Below are positions 8,738 through 16,941 of a DNA stretch of 64,000 bases, one piece after another (positions within the stretch are counted from its first letter, which is position 1; every line of letters begins with the position of its first letter). Where the stretch lies: the NCBI RefSeq assembly GCF_034661235.1, contig NZ_CP141059.1:2107501-2171500 (forward strand), in the 5' to 3' direction. Made by a program: the position numbers and the translations under genes. This DNA is from Nocardioides bizhenqiangii. GTDB taxonomy: Bacteria > Actinomycetota > Actinomycetes > Propionibacteriales > Nocardioidaceae. The notes beneath the pieces are model-generated. The model was not told the origin of the DNA and ran no database searches. It saw only the letters and a list, made by a program, of their open reading frames with translations.

Positions 8738-9400
8738 ATGGACCTGTACGAGGTGATGCGGACGACGTCCGCCGTCCGAGAGTTCACCGACGATCCGCTG
8801 CCCGACGTCGTGCTCCGCACGATCCTGGACAACGCAAGGTTCGCGCCGAGCGGCGGCAACCGGCAGGGGACGCAGGTCCTCGTCGTCCGGGACCCGGCGG
8901 CGCGGCGGAAGCTCGCGGAGCTGGCGATCCCCGGGGCGCGCCGGTACACCGCACAGCGGATGGCGGGGGAGGGACCGTGGAACCCGGTCGTCCCGACCCG
9001 GCTGTCGGAGGAGGAGATCGCGGCGACGGAGGTGCCAGGAGCGCTCACGACCCCGTTCGTCGATGCGCCCGTCGTGCTCGTCGTGTGCGTCGACCTGCGG
9101 GCGGTGGCGGCCCTCGACCAGGACCTCGACCGGATCGGCATCGTCGGGGGAGCGTCGGTCTATCCGCTGGTGTGGAACATCCTGCTGGCGGCGAGGAACG
9201 AGGGCTTCGGCGGCACGATCACGACGATGGCGGTCGCGGAGGAGCCGCGGATCCGCGAGCTGTTCGGCATCCCTGAGGAGTACGCCGTCGCGTGCGTGGT
9301 GCCGCTGGGCAAGCCGGTGCGCCAGCTGACCAAGCTCTCCCGCGTTAGTGTCGAGGACCTGACCCGACGCGAGAACTGGGAAGGTGGGCCGCTGTCATGA
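8738..9400 (+). CDS. Nitroreductase-family FMN oxidoreductase
   Basis: The product has 220 residues. It starts MDLYEVMRTTSAVREFTDDP, with the N-terminal Arg/Ser phosphate-binding pattern of FMN nitroreductases, then FAPSGGNRQGTQ and a C-terminal CVVPLGKP segment. The family reduces nitroaromatics, quinones or related electrophiles with NAD(P)H as dimers. GGGAGAGGACGAAC before the ATG is a reasonable ribosome site. Its TGA overlaps the ATG of the VOC-family gene (ATGA), so the two are translated together. The true substrate cannot be read from sequence. Confidence 0.88.
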   Translation: MDLYEVMRTTSAVREFTDDPLPDVVLRTILDNARFAPSGGNRQGTQVLVVRDPAARRKLAELAIPGARRYTAQRMAGEGPWNPVVPTRLSEEEIAATEVPGALTTPFVDAPVVLVVCVDLRAVAALDQDLDRIGIVGGASVYPLVWNILLAARNEGFGGTITTMAVAEEPRIRELFGIPEEYAVACVVPLGKPVRQLTKLSRVSVEDLTRRENWEGGPLS

Positions 9401-9912
9401 CCAGTGCCTCGGACGAGCCGGAGATCGACCTTGCCGCGGTCGACGCCGAGCGGGATCGCATCCGCTCGACGTACCTGCAGCCGGAGGACTCCCGGCCGGC
9501 CTCGATGGCACGCGGGCTGCACCACTTCGCGATCGTCGCCAAGGACGTCGAGGAGACGGTGCGGTTCTACCAGGGCGTGCTCGGCTTCCCGCTGACCGAC
9601 ATCTTCGAGAACCGCGACTACAAGGGCTCCAACCACTTCTTCTTCGACATCGGCAACAACAACCTGATCGCCTTCTTCGACTTCCCCGGTCTCGACGTCG
9701 GCCCGTACGCCGAGGTCCTCGGCGGCCTCCACCACGTCGCCATCTCGGTCGAGCCGGAGAAGTGGGCCGAGCTCAAGACCCGCCTCGAGGAAGCAGGCGT
9801 CGAGTACCAGAGCGAGAGCGGCACCTCTATCTACTTCCGCGACCCCAACGGTGCGCGGCTCGAGCTCATCGCCGACCCGCTGGGGGAGATGTACGGCACG
9901 AAGGTTCTCTGA
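9397..9912 (+). CDS. VOC-family (glyoxalase/extradiol dioxygenase fold) protein
   Basis: The product has 171 residues: a 35-residue polar N-terminus followed by paired beta-alpha-beta-beta-beta modules. Candidate metal ligands sit in GLHHFAIVAKD (about residue 42), in GGLHHVAISVE and in the terminal Glu of NGARLELIADP. Members include glyoxalase I, fosfomycin-resistance enzymes and ring-cleaving dioxygenases. Coupling to a nitroreductase suggests a shared detoxification or aromatic-catabolic role, which is inference. A single module pair of this length argues against a full extradiol dioxygenase. Confidence 0.85.
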   Translation: MTSASDEPEIDLAAVDAERDRIRSTYLQPEDSRPASMARGLHHFAIVAKDVEETVRFYQGVLGFPLTDIFENRDYKGSNHFFFDIGNNNLIAFFDFPGLDVGPYAEVLGGLHHVAISVEPEKWAELKTRLEEAGVEYQSESGTSIYFRDPNGARLELIADPLGEMYGTKVL

Positions 9913-9997
9913 GCCTTCGTCGAGGGGCACGGCCGGGAGGGCGCGACCGGCGCCGACGTGGTGCGTGGGCGGTAGCGATCGATGTCGTCAGATGACC

Positions 9998-10017
9998 TAC
10001 CTTCCGGATGGTAAAGT
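9998..10017 (+). promoter_or_regulatory. TetR operator overlapping a -10 box
   Basis: TACCTTCC/GGATGGTA (9998-10013) is a 16-bp palindrome with one mismatched pair. It merges into TAAAGT (10012-10017), a -10-like hexamer 6 nt before the TetR ATG. A repressor bound here would block RNA polymerase, which fits autoregulation of the tetR-SMR operon. The transcript would be leaderless; no good ribosome site precedes the ATG. Confidence 0.55.
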
Positions 10018-10023
10018 GGGTGC

Positions 10024-10560
10024 ATGGCCCCTGAAACCCGCTTCCAGATCCTCGACGGTGCGCTCGAGATCCTCCGCGAAGGAGGCACCGTCACCTTGGA
10101 ATCCGCTGCCCGCAAGGCGGGCCTGACCAAGCCGGGACTGATGTACCACTTCGCCACCAAGCAGTCGCTGATGCTCGGTCTGGTCGACCACGTCGTCGAC
10201 GGCTACGAGCGAGCGCTGGCCGAACGCCTGCCCGGGCCTGTCTCGGAGGCCGCGCCTGCGGCGCGGATCGCCGCCTACCTCGATTGGTCGCTCGCGGGAA
10301 GCTTCGACCAGTCCGACCTCGCCATGATGACCGACCCACGACTCTGCGGGCCGTTGACCGAGAGATGGGCCGCACGGATGGGTCCCTGGACCGACGTCCC
10401 GGACGAGCTCGCCCCGAACCTGCGATCGCGGCTTCTCGCCGCGCGCCTGATCGCGGACGGGTCCTGGTTCGCCGACGCCACCGGCGTGATGCCGCTTGAT
10501 GGCGAGGAGCGAGCCCTCGTCGGAGAACTGGTCACCGAGCTCCTGGAGGTCGCGTCGTGA
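10024..10560 (+). CDS. TetR-family repressor of the SMR exporter pair
   Basis: The product has 178 residues. Residues 5-50 form the TetR helix-turn-helix (ILDGALEILREGGTVTLESA then GLTKPGLMYHFATKQSLM). The remaining residues are a helical ligand-binding domain. The gene overlaps the first SMR gene by GTGA, and a palindrome sits over its own promoter, so it very likely represses itself and the two downstream exporters until a cationic drug or similar ligand binds. Confidence 0.9.
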   Translation: MAPETRFQILDGALEILREGGTVTLESAARKAGLTKPGLMYHFATKQSLMLGLVDHVVDGYERALAERLPGPVSEAAPAARIAAYLDWSLAGSFDQSDLAMMTDPRLCGPLTERWAARMGPWTDVPDELAPNLRSRLLAARLIADGSWFADATGVMPLDGEERALVGELVTELLEVAS

Positions 10561-10898
10561 ACAGATGGCTGCTCCTGCTCGGCGCGATCGTCACCGAGGT
10601 CACCGCGTCGCTGTCGTTGAAGGGCGCACTCGACCATCCGGCCTTGTACGTCGTCGTGGTCCTGGGCTACGCGGGGACGTTCGGATTCCTCGCGGCCGTG
10701 CTCGGGGCGGGCATGCCCCTGGGCGTCGCTTACGGCATCTGGGGAGCGCTCGGCGTGGCAGCGACCGCCGCCCTCTCCGCGATCTTCTTCGGGGAGGCCC
10801 TCACCGGCGTGATGATCCTCGGGATAGCTGTGGTCATCGCCGGGGTGGTCCTGGTGGAGTTCGGATCCCACCTCGCCGGCCGGCAGGAGGCGGCCTGA
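10557..10898 (+). CDS. Small multidrug resistance (SMR) transporter subunit 1
   Basis: The product has 113 residues and four predicted transmembrane helices. Glu14 in AIVTEVTASLSLKGA is the conserved membrane-embedded proton/substrate-coupling acid of the EmrE family, and GVAYGIWGALGV is the TM3 signature. The GTG start overlaps the tetR stop. Its stop overlaps the next SMR start by one base (TGATG). Paired SMR genes of this kind (EbrAB, YkkCD) form heterodimers; export of quaternary ammonium or guanidinium-type cations by proton antiport is the likely role. Confidence 0.9.
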   Translation: MNRWLLLLGAIVTEVTASLSLKGALDHPALYVVVVLGYAGTFGFLAAVLGAGMPLGVAYGIWGALGVAATAALSAIFFGEALTGVMILGIAVVIAGVVLVEFGSHLAGRQEAA

Positions 10899-11218
10899 TG
10901 GGGTGGGCATACCTCGCCGGCGCCATCCTCTTGGAGGTCGCCGCCACGCTGTCGCTGCGTGCCGCCGCCACGGCCCGCAATGCCTGGTACGTCGTCGTCC
11001 TGGGCGGCTACGTCGCCGCCTTCGTGCTGCTCTCGCTCGCGCTCGCTGAGGGCATGGGACTCGGCGTCGCCTACGGCATCTGGGCCGCCGCCGGCGTCGC
11101 GCTCACGGCGCTGGCCTCGAGGCTTCTCTTCAAGGAACCGCTCACGCTGTTGATGTCGGGAGGCATCGCGCTCATCGTCGGCGGTGTCCTCCTTATCGAA
11201 CTGGGCGGCGCGCACTAG
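10898..11218 (+). CDS. Small multidrug resistance (SMR) transporter subunit 2
   Basis: The product has 106 residues and four transmembrane helices, with the conserved Glu13 in GAILLEVAATLSLRAA and the TM3 signature GVAYGIWAAAGV. It lacks the polar tail of its upstream partner, and the two are clearly diverged paralogues. That fits an asymmetric heterodimer with fixed opposite membrane topology; counting Arg/Lys in the loops would test this. It is last in the tetR-SMR-SMR operon. Confidence 0.9.
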   Translation: MGWAYLAGAILLEVAATLSLRAAATARNAWYVVVLGGYVAAFVLLSLALAEGMGLGVAYGIWAAAGVALTALASRLLFKEPLTLLMSGGIALIVGGVLLIELGGAH

Positions 11219-11376
11219 GTCCTTTCGAGGACTCCGACGGACCACCCGCCATACGAGGGTGCGATGCCCGGGAAACACGTTGCCGGTCCGGCTCAAGCCG
11301 TGGACCCGACGATCGTGCGCAAGGAGACTGCGCGCTCGGATCGGTGGTCGCAGGTCAAGCTCGAAGGTCCGTCCGG

Positions 11377-12783
11377 CTACCCCGCGGCTCCGGCCGGGAG
11401 GATGTTCGCGCCGAGCTTGAAGACGTTGTGCGGGTCGTACGTGGCCTTGATCCCCGCCAGTCGCGCGTACTTCTCGGCGCCGTAGGAGGCCCGCACGCGG
11501 TCGTCCTCGAACTCGGTCATGGCGTTGACGTAGGAGCCGGTCCCGATCGTGTGGGGGCTCAGGGCCTCCCAGAAACCGCGTACCCAGCTCCGCTCCGCGT
11601 CGAGGATCGCTGGGTCCGGGCAGACGCCGATGATGAAGGCGGCGTACCGCGGCGAGCGGCCGCCGCTGAAGGCGGTGTCGTCCTCGCCGACGGCCGAGTA
11701 GGCCTCGTCGAGCCGGTAGAACAGCACGATGGAGCTGGGGGAGTTCTTGCGGGGCACGTGCTCGGTGACCACCTCGATCGCCCGGTCGCTGAGCTCGTCG
11801 AGGTAGCAGCCCTTGTCGTAGGTGTGCTGGCCCCACGCGTTCGCCTCGTCGATGAGCTGCTGGAGGGCGACGTACGGCATCGGGGTGCTGAACGTGAAGG
11901 CCGACGGCAGCGACTCGTTGATCCGGTCGACGATGTCTGCATGCGACTCGGGCGAGCCGAACCCCGTCACGAGCAGGACGTACCCGGGCTGCAGCTGGTG
12001 CTCGGGCGGCACGAACGGTGCCGGCGGTGCGTTGACCGCTCCGAAGACGATGTTGTGGTCGACGGGCAGATCGGTGAAGACCTCGCGCGCGAGCCGGAGC
12101 ACAGCGGCGCCCTGGTCGAGCGGCCAGTAGACCATCGCGAACTGCACGAGGGGCCCGACCTCGTGGAGCCGGAACTCGAACTCGGTGACGACACCGAAGT
12201 TGCCTCCGCCGCCGCGCAACGCCCAGAACAGGTCGGCGTTCTCGTCCTCGGCGGCCCGCAGGATCTCGCCGGCAGCGGTGACGACCTGGGCGGCCACGAG
12301 GTTGTCGGCGGTCAGGCCAGCCTGACGGGACAGCCAGCCCATGCCGCCACCCAGGGTCAGCCCACCGACCCCGGTGTGGCTGACCAGACCGGTCGGTACG
12401 GCGAGCCCGTGCTCCTGGGTCGCAGCGTCGAGGTCCCCGAGAAGGGCACCTCCGCCGGCCTTGGCCCGTTTCGCTCCCGGGTCGACGCTGACGTGGTTGA
12501 GTCCCCGGAGGTCGACGACCACGCCACCATCGGCGACCGCGGCCCCCGACATGTTGTGCGCACCGGACCGGACCGACACCGGTAGTCCGTGGTCGTTGGC
12601 GAAGGCCAACGTCCTCGCCACGTCCTCCGCGCTGACGCACTCCACCACCGCCAACGGCCGGTGGTCGATGGCGGCGTTCCACACCCGCCGGACGTTGTCG
12701 TACCCCGTGTCCACGGCGCCGGTGACCTGCCCGTCCAACGAGGCGCGGAGTGCGTCGAGGTCGTAGCTGGCGGTCTGGCTCAT
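11377..12783 (-). CDS. FAD-linked oxidase (berberine-bridge/6-hydroxynicotine oxidase type)
   Basis: The product has 468 residues, with an AGGAG ribosome site before the ATG. Residues 40-210 form a PCMH-type FAD-binding domain; VRSGAHN carries His76 at the position used for covalent 8-alpha-histidyl FAD attachment, and TGVGGLTLGGGMGW is the pyrophosphate loop. The C-terminal YDPHNVFKLGANI is the BBE motif. The second covalent-linkage Cys seen in plant enzymes is not evident, so attachment is probably single. Family members oxidise alcohols, sugars or alkaloids with O2; no substrate can be inferred. No signal peptide is visible. Confidence 0.88.
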   Translation of the reverse strand: MSQTASYDLDALRASLDGQVTGAVDTGYDNVRRVWNAAIDHRPLAVVECVSAEDVARTLAFANDHGLPVSVRSGAHNMSGAAVADGGVVVDLRGLNHVSVDPGAKRAKAGGGALLGDLDAATQEHGLAVPTGLVSHTGVGGLTLGGGMGWLSRQAGLTADNLVAAQVVTAAGEILRAAEDENADLFWALRGGGGNFGVVTEFEFRLHEVGPLVQFAMVYWPLDQGAAVLRLAREVFTDLPVDHNIVFGAVNAPPAPFVPPEHQLQPGYVLLVTGFGSPESHADIVDRINESLPSAFTFSTPMPYVALQQLIDEANAWGQHTYDKGCYLDELSDRAIEVVTEHVPRKNSPSSIVLFYRLDEAYSAVGEDDTAFSGGRSPRYAAFIIGVCPDPAILDAERSWVRGFWEALSPHTIGTGSYVNAMTEFEDDRVRASYGAEKYARLAGIKATYDPHNVFKLGANILPAGAAG

Positions 12784-12957
12784 CGGAGTCTCCTGGCGAC
12801 CCTAAGGCGGCCTTCACCAACGTCGGCCCCAGCCGCGGGAATGCGTCCCACACTAGGTCGCTCCGTCAATAGGCACATCCGCCGATCGGGCGATCCCTGA
12901 ACAGCGTGAGCTGCCGGCAACTCAGTCGCTACACCCCGGCTCGCCTGCGACGGCGTC

Positions 12958-14907
12958 CTACTGCTGGCCGGACGGGCCCGTCAGCCAGCGGTCGAACGCC
13001 GCGGTGCTGCTGGCCCGGCCAAGGAACGCCTCGATCAGGTCGGCGCCGTCTCGGCTTCCACCAGGGGTGAGCACCTGGTCGCGGTAGCGACGCGCCGGCT
13101 CTGGGGCCATCAAGTCGACAGGATCGAACCCGGAGAGCAGGTCCTTGGCGATAATGTGGCTCCACGAGTACGCGTAGCATCCGGAGCCGTACCGTTCGTC
13201 CGCGAGATGCTCCCAGGCCGCGTAAGCGTGCGTGTCGGGGAGCTGCGGAACCGGCATGTGACGTGCGAACGCCGCGTTCGCGCAAGCGGTCAAGTCGTCG
13301 GGCACTTCTTCGTGCAACGCAAGAGATACCGCACCGAACGCCGCGAGATCCGCTACAAACAATCCTCGCCCGAACGAGTCGGCGGCTCGCATGCGAGCAA
13401 TCAACTCCGCCGGGATCGGGTAGCCGTCGCCGTCGGTAGCGAAGCTGCGCAGAACGCCGTGGTCATGAGCCCATTCCTCGAGCATCTGGGAGGGTGCCTC
13501 GACGAAGTCTCGCTCTGTGGCCACGCCTGAGTCGCGCGCCCACGTCACGTGGCCGCCGAGCACCGAGTTGAGCAGGTGCCCGAACTCGTGGAACAACGCG
13601 ACGACGTCCTCGTGCTCGAGGAGTCCACGGGGAACGTCGATGAACAGCGCGCTCTGCGGGAGCTGCACGTTGTCGACTCCACGCGTGATGGCGAAGTGTT
13701 GACCCAACGCGTACTTGCCGGGCCGCGGGTGCAGGTCCAGGTGGAACCGACCGATGAGAACGCCAGCGTCAAGCACGTCATAGGTGTCAACGTCCGGGTG
13801 CCAAGTCGGGGCAGTCGGAACCTCGACGAACTCGAGCCCGAACAGCCGCCCGGTGACGTCCAGCAGTCCGGTGACCACCTTCGAGCAGTCCAGGTAGCGG
13901 CGGACTTCCTGAGCATCGACGTCATAACGTTCGCGACGAATCACCTCGGTGTAGTAGCCGAGGTCCGACGCGTGCAGTTTGTCTCTGGCTGCCGCGTCGA
14001 CGCCGTGTGGTTGGTCGTGCCGCATGCGCCTTTCCAAGGCCTCGATCTCTCGATGCGCGACAGGAACGGCCACGGAGGAGACGCGGTCGATGAAGTCGCG
14101 GATTGCGGCACCTGAGCCAACCATCTTGATTTCGGCGTCGTAGTCCGCCCAGCTGTCGTAGCCGAGCAGTCGCGCACGTTCGCGTCGTAGGCCGAGGAGC
14201 TCGTGCAGCACTGGGTCGTTTGCGGGCCATCCTTGGCAGTTGAACTGCGTGGCTACCTCGCGTCGTGCAGCGGTGTCGCGTGCGAAGCGCAGGAACGGGA
14301 TTGCATCGGGGAAGCTGGTGGTCACGACGACACGGCCGTCCGCGCCCGGCGGGTGTGCGGCGATGTAATCGTCGGGGAGACCGTCCAGTTGTTCGGGAGT
14401 CAATGAGATAGAGCGGATGTCGTCAATGATGTTGCTCTGAAATTGGCGCGCGAGAGTCGTGCACCTTTCCACGAGCTGGTGCAGCCGCTGACGCGCCTGC
14501 TCATCGAGTTCCACGCCCGCCCGTCGGAATTCCCGCATCGTCAACGCGAGCATCCTGGCCGCCTGCGGGTCCAGAGCGTCGGTATCGATGGCAGCGAAGA
14601 CTGCGTAGAGACGGCGATCCTGACGCACCTCGTCAGAAAGCGAAGCGGCCTCCTGCTCAGCGCGCTCCGCCTTGGTGCGCAACGCCTCATCAGGGTGAGC
14701 CTGACTGAAGAACATTGCCGCCGACGTCGCGTTCAGCAAGGCCAGCGTTACCGCGTTCCAACGCGCCAGCGTCACCTCGACCCGGGCATCGGGCTGACTG
14801 GCAATCAGTTCGACCCTCTCGCGAGCGACCGTCAGTTGGTCATCACAGCGGGCCGACAGGAACCGAACCCAATCCTGTTGTGTCTCGGGCAGCTCAAGTG
14901 GTGCCAT
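12958..14907 (-). CDS. M3-family zinc metallopeptidase (thimet/oligopeptidase-like)
   Basis: The product has 649 residues. The gluzincin motif HEFGH (His440, Glu441, His444) and the downstream DFVEAPSQMLEEW (third ligand Glu470) are the complete M3 active site, so the enzyme should cleave short peptides in the cytoplasm. No signal peptide is present. The ATG is supported by TACAGT 6 nt upstream. Base composition differs from the core: bases 13321-13380 count to about 58% GC against about 77% at 42601-42660, which hints at acquisition or relaxed codon use. Confidence 0.92.
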   Translation of the reverse strand: MAPLELPETQQDWVRFLSARCDDQLTVARERVELIASQPDARVEVTLARWNAVTLALLNATSAAMFFSQAHPDEALRTKAERAEQEAASLSDEVRQDRRLYAVFAAIDTDALDPQAARMLALTMREFRRAGVELDEQARQRLHQLVERCTTLARQFQSNIIDDIRSISLTPEQLDGLPDDYIAAHPPGADGRVVVTTSFPDAIPFLRFARDTAARREVATQFNCQGWPANDPVLHELLGLRRERARLLGYDSWADYDAEIKMVGSGAAIRDFIDRVSSVAVPVAHREIEALERRMRHDQPHGVDAAARDKLHASDLGYYTEVIRRERYDVDAQEVRRYLDCSKVVTGLLDVTGRLFGLEFVEVPTAPTWHPDVDTYDVLDAGVLIGRFHLDLHPRPGKYALGQHFAITRGVDNVQLPQSALFIDVPRGLLEHEDVVALFHEFGHLLNSVLGGHVTWARDSGVATERDFVEAPSQMLEEWAHDHGVLRSFATDGDGYPIPAELIARMRAADSFGRGLFVADLAAFGAVSLALHEEVPDDLTACANAAFARHMPVPQLPDTHAYAAWEHLADERYGSGCYAYSWSHIIAKDLLSGFDPVDLMAPEPARRYRDQVLTPGGSRDGADLIEAFLGRASSTAAFDRWLTGPSGQQ

Positions 14908-14913
14908 CTCAGC

Positions 14914-14919
14914 ACTGTA
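14914..14919 (-). promoter_or_regulatory. -10 box of leaderless M3 peptidase gene
   Basis: On the minus strand TACAGT lies 6 nt before the ATG, matching the leaderless spacing seen at many operon heads in this window. No convincing -35 box. Confidence 0.42.
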
Positions 14920-14970
14920 AGACAGTCGTCACCGCCTCCGACCCTGGCGCCGCTGCAGGGTTGACATCCA

Positions 14971-15039
14971 GTCGCAAGCGCGCGATTGCGCGGAACCGTT
15001 CGGCAGTTCCCGTAGACTGCCGGGCCGGCGGCTTGCGAC
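14971..15039. repeat. 9-bp perfect inverted repeat in the divergent control region
   Basis: GTCGCAAGC at 14971-14979 is matched by GCTTGCGAC at 15031-15039, 51 bp apart, between the divergent M3 peptidase and GNAT genes. It could be a two-site operator or a long-loop hairpin. A TTGACA hexamer lies just upstream at 14961-14966 on the plus strand. Confidence 0.35.
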
Positions 15040-15098
15040 GTCGGGCCGCGATGCGGTTCCAGCTGAGCCGACAGCATGAGGGTGCGCTCGCGGCGGTC

Positions 15099-15104
15099 TA
15101 GGGT
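15099..15104 (+). promoter_or_regulatory. -10 box of leaderless GNAT gene
   Basis: TAGGGT sits 6 nt before the GTG start at 15111, and no ribosome site is present. This supports a leaderless mRNA and the choice of GTG. Confidence 0.5.
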
Positions 15105-15110
15105 ACGACC

Positions 15111-15659
15111 GTGCTATCCGGTCAGTCTGTGACGCTGCGCCAGGTCCGCGAGGCCGACCTGGACCTGCTGTACGACGCCCATACGAACATCCGCAACCGA
15201 GGCGCCTACTTCCCGCTCGGGGTGATGTCGCAACCGACGTTCCGCGGTGCCTTCGCCGAGCACGGCTTCTGGCAGAAGTCCGAGGGCATGCTCGTCATCG
15301 AGTCCCGGAAGGGCGAGATCGCTGGTCACATCGAGTTCTTCCGCCCGGTGTCCTACTGGGACGCCTTCGAGCTGTCGTACCAGCTGTACTCGGACGAGCA
15401 CGCCGGGCGCGGGTTCGTGACCGAGGCGGTCCAGCTGCTGGTGGACTACCTCTTCGGCGCGAAGAAGGAGCACCGCATCCATCTGGTGATCGCCGAGGAG
15501 AACAGTGCGTCCCGCCGCATCGCCGAGAAGTGCGGCTTCGTGCTCGAAGGCACCGTGCGCGGGGCGTTCTTCAACGACGGCCGCAACCAGGACGTCGTGC
15601 TCTACTCGCTGCTGCGGACCGACCCCAGGCCGTGGCACGCGTCGACCAGCGGCGGCTGA
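15111..15659 (+). CDS. GNAT N-acetyltransferase, RimJ/RimL-like
   Basis: The product has 182 residues from a GTG. It begins with the TLRQVREADLDLLYDAHT pattern of RimJ/RimL/SpeG-type acetyltransferases, has the HAGRGFVTEAVQLLV acetyl-CoA pyrophosphate loop (R/Q-x-x-G-x-G/A type) and the C-terminal NSASRRIAEKCGFVLEGTVR motif. It transfers acetyl from acetyl-CoA to an amine, either a ribosomal protein N-terminus or a small molecule; the sequence does not say which. Confidence 0.88.
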   Translation: MLSGQSVTLRQVREADLDLLYDAHTNIRNRGAYFPLGVMSQPTFRGAFAEHGFWQKSEGMLVIESRKGEIAGHIEFFRPVSYWDAFELSYQLYSDEHAGRGFVTEAVQLLVDYLFGAKKEHRIHLVIAEENSASRRIAEKCGFVLEGTVRGAFFNDGRNQDVVLYSLLRTDPRPWHASTSGG

Positions 15660-15677
15660 CCTTGTGCGAGGCGATCG

Positions 15678-15709
15678 AAGTCGGCGCTGTGCCCGCTGAT
15701 CACCGACTT
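15678..15709 (+). terminator. Possible terminator after the GNAT gene
   Basis: AAGTCGG and CCGACTT form a perfect 7-bp stem with an 18-nt loop 18 bp after the stop codon. There is no U-run, which is usual for high-GC actinobacteria, so support is modest. Confidence 0.3.
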
Positions 15710-15877
15710 GTCGGGCAAACGCAGGACTCTCGCCGGCCGTCGTCGTGGGAGCAGAGGTCGAGTCTCACGGCCGGGTAGCCGTCGAGGGAGGCCCTGCGTC
15801 GCTTTTCGGATAGTCCGGCGCGCAGTCTAGAGCGGACCAAGGGTTTCGTTGATCGCACACCAACGGAGAGGGTCCCG

Positions 15878-16420
15878 ATGCTTCGATTCGCTAGGTCGGG
15901 GCTGGTTGCGGTCGCTCTCACCGCCTTGACGGTCACGGGCTGCGGTGACGAGCCCATCGACGCCACCAACGGGAGTCCCGGAGACCCGACCTCGTCCGCG
16001 TCATCCACGCCCACGTCAACGCCCACGGTTGAGGACGAAAAGAACAGCGTGGACCTCAGGCCTCTCTGGTTCACCCTGGAAAAAGGCCAGTGCATCGGAA
16101 CGCTTCCCGCGCCCGACAAGAAGTTCCGTACCCTCAAGGTGGCCGACTGTGCCGAGCCGCACGATGCCGAGGTCATCGGTCCTACTGCAAAACGCGTCAC
16201 TGAGACGTCCGGCGAGACGTGTGCCAGGGCCGCACGGCGGTACGTCGGTGGCGACCCGGACGCTGGTGGCCTGGAGGTCACGTGGATCGAATCGGGTTAC
16301 GCGGAGCCGTCGGACGATTCACTCACCGACCTGCCGCAGAATGATCCGTATCGGTACGTCCTCGTTTGCATGCTCATTGCCGCGGACGGCAAGAAGTTGA
16401 CAGGCTCTGCGGCAGGTTGA
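15878..16420 (+). CDS. Septum_form-domain lipoprotein
   Basis: The product has 180 residues, with GGAGAGGG before the ATG. Residues 1-22 are a lipoprotein signal peptide with lipobox TVTGC (lipidated Cys22), followed by a Ser/Thr/Pro-rich linker to about residue 55. The globular part has ADCAEPHDAEVIG, the Cys-Pro-His pattern of actinobacterial septum-formation family proteins, and paired cysteines that could form disulfides outside the membrane. The molecular role of the family is poorly defined. Confidence 0.75.
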   Translation: MLRFARSGLVAVALTALTVTGCGDEPIDATNGSPGDPTSSASSTPTSTPTVEDEKNSVDLRPLWFTLEKGQCIGTLPAPDKKFRTLKVADCAEPHDAEVIGPTAKRVTETSGETCARAARRYVGGDPDAGGLEVTWIESGYAEPSDDSLTDLPQNDPYRYVLVCMLIAADGKKLTGSAAG

Positions 16421-16572
16421 GCGGCTCGAGGTACGGCAGCGGCGAGGCTTGCCGTTGGCCGTCGCGCTTGATGGTCGCAGCGAGATCGACGGTGATCGAT
16501 TCGTGCAACCGCCGCTTGGTCACGGGTCCCCTCCAGGACGGCGTTTTCTGCTGTTCAGAAGGCTTCATGTGT

Positions 16573-16647
16573 TGGTGGGCGATACTGGGTTTGAACCAGT
16601 GACCTCTTCCGTGTCAAGGAAGCGCGCTACCGCTGCGCCAATCGCCC
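16573..16647 (-). tRNA. tRNA-Val (anticodon GAC)
   Basis: A 75-nt cloverleaf with acceptor GGGCGAT/ATCGCCC, anticodon stem CTTCC/GGAAG and loop TTGACAC, T-loop GGTTCAAACCC, and an encoded CCA end. It is the last gene of a Gly-Cys-Val cluster on the minus strand, an order widely conserved in actinobacteria. Confidence 0.97.
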
Positions 16648-16663
16648 GGGTGTGGAGTTATCG

Positions 16664-16734
16664 AGGTGGGTACGGGATTTGAACCCGTGTACACGGATTT
16701 GCAGTCCGTTGCCTCGCCTCTCGGCCAACCCACC
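16664..16734 (-). tRNA. tRNA-Cys (anticodon GCA)
   Basis: A 71-nt cloverleaf with acceptor GGTGGGT/ACCCACC, anticodon loop CTGCAAA and discriminator U73, the cysteine identity base. CCA is not encoded and must be added by the nucleotidyltransferase, unlike the tRNA-Val next to it. Confidence 0.97.
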
Positions 16735-16761
16735 AGTGGAGGCCTGGGTCTGACCTCTCCG

Positions 16762-16834
16762 AGCGGACGACGAGGCTCGAACTCGCGACCTCAACCTTGG
16801 CAAGGTTGCGCTCTACCAACTGAGCTACGTCCGC
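16762..16834 (-). tRNA. tRNA-Gly (anticodon GCC)
   Basis: A 73-nt cloverleaf with acceptor GCGGACG/CGTCCGC, D-arm GCTCAGTTGGTAGAGC, anticodon stem CAACC/GGTTG and loop TTGCCAA. CCA is not encoded. It is the first gene of the Gly-Cys-Val cluster. Confidence 0.97.
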
Positions 16835-16886
16835 CTGCGACTACCTCCGAACCGGCTGTTTCCCGGTGCGGCTGATGCGCGTGAGA

Positions 16887-16915
16887 ACCCTAGCCGATGG
16901 TCTGATCGCCACCAA
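16887..16915 (-). promoter_or_regulatory. Promoter of the Gly-Cys-Val tRNA cluster
   Basis: On the minus strand TTGGTG (16915-16910) and TAGGGT (16892-16887) are separated by exactly 17 nt, a good housekeeping-sigma spacing. Transcription would start near 16880, leaving about 45 nt of 5' leader before tRNA-Gly. Confidence 0.6.
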
Positions 16916-16928
16916 AATCGGGTGCTCG

Positions 16929-16934
16929 TAGGGT
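16929..16934 (+). promoter_or_regulatory. -10 box of pabC
   Basis: TAGGGT lies 7 nt before the ATG at 16942, so the transcript is probably leaderless. This favours the ATG over the in-frame GTG at 16933, which falls inside the box. Confidence 0.5.
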
Positions 16935-16941
16935 GAGTCGT

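Noticed and set aside
9913..10023. Guanidine (ykkC-type) riboswitch before the SMR pair
   Set aside because: The region is too short and lacks conserved ACGR-type loops; a TetR operator explains the control.
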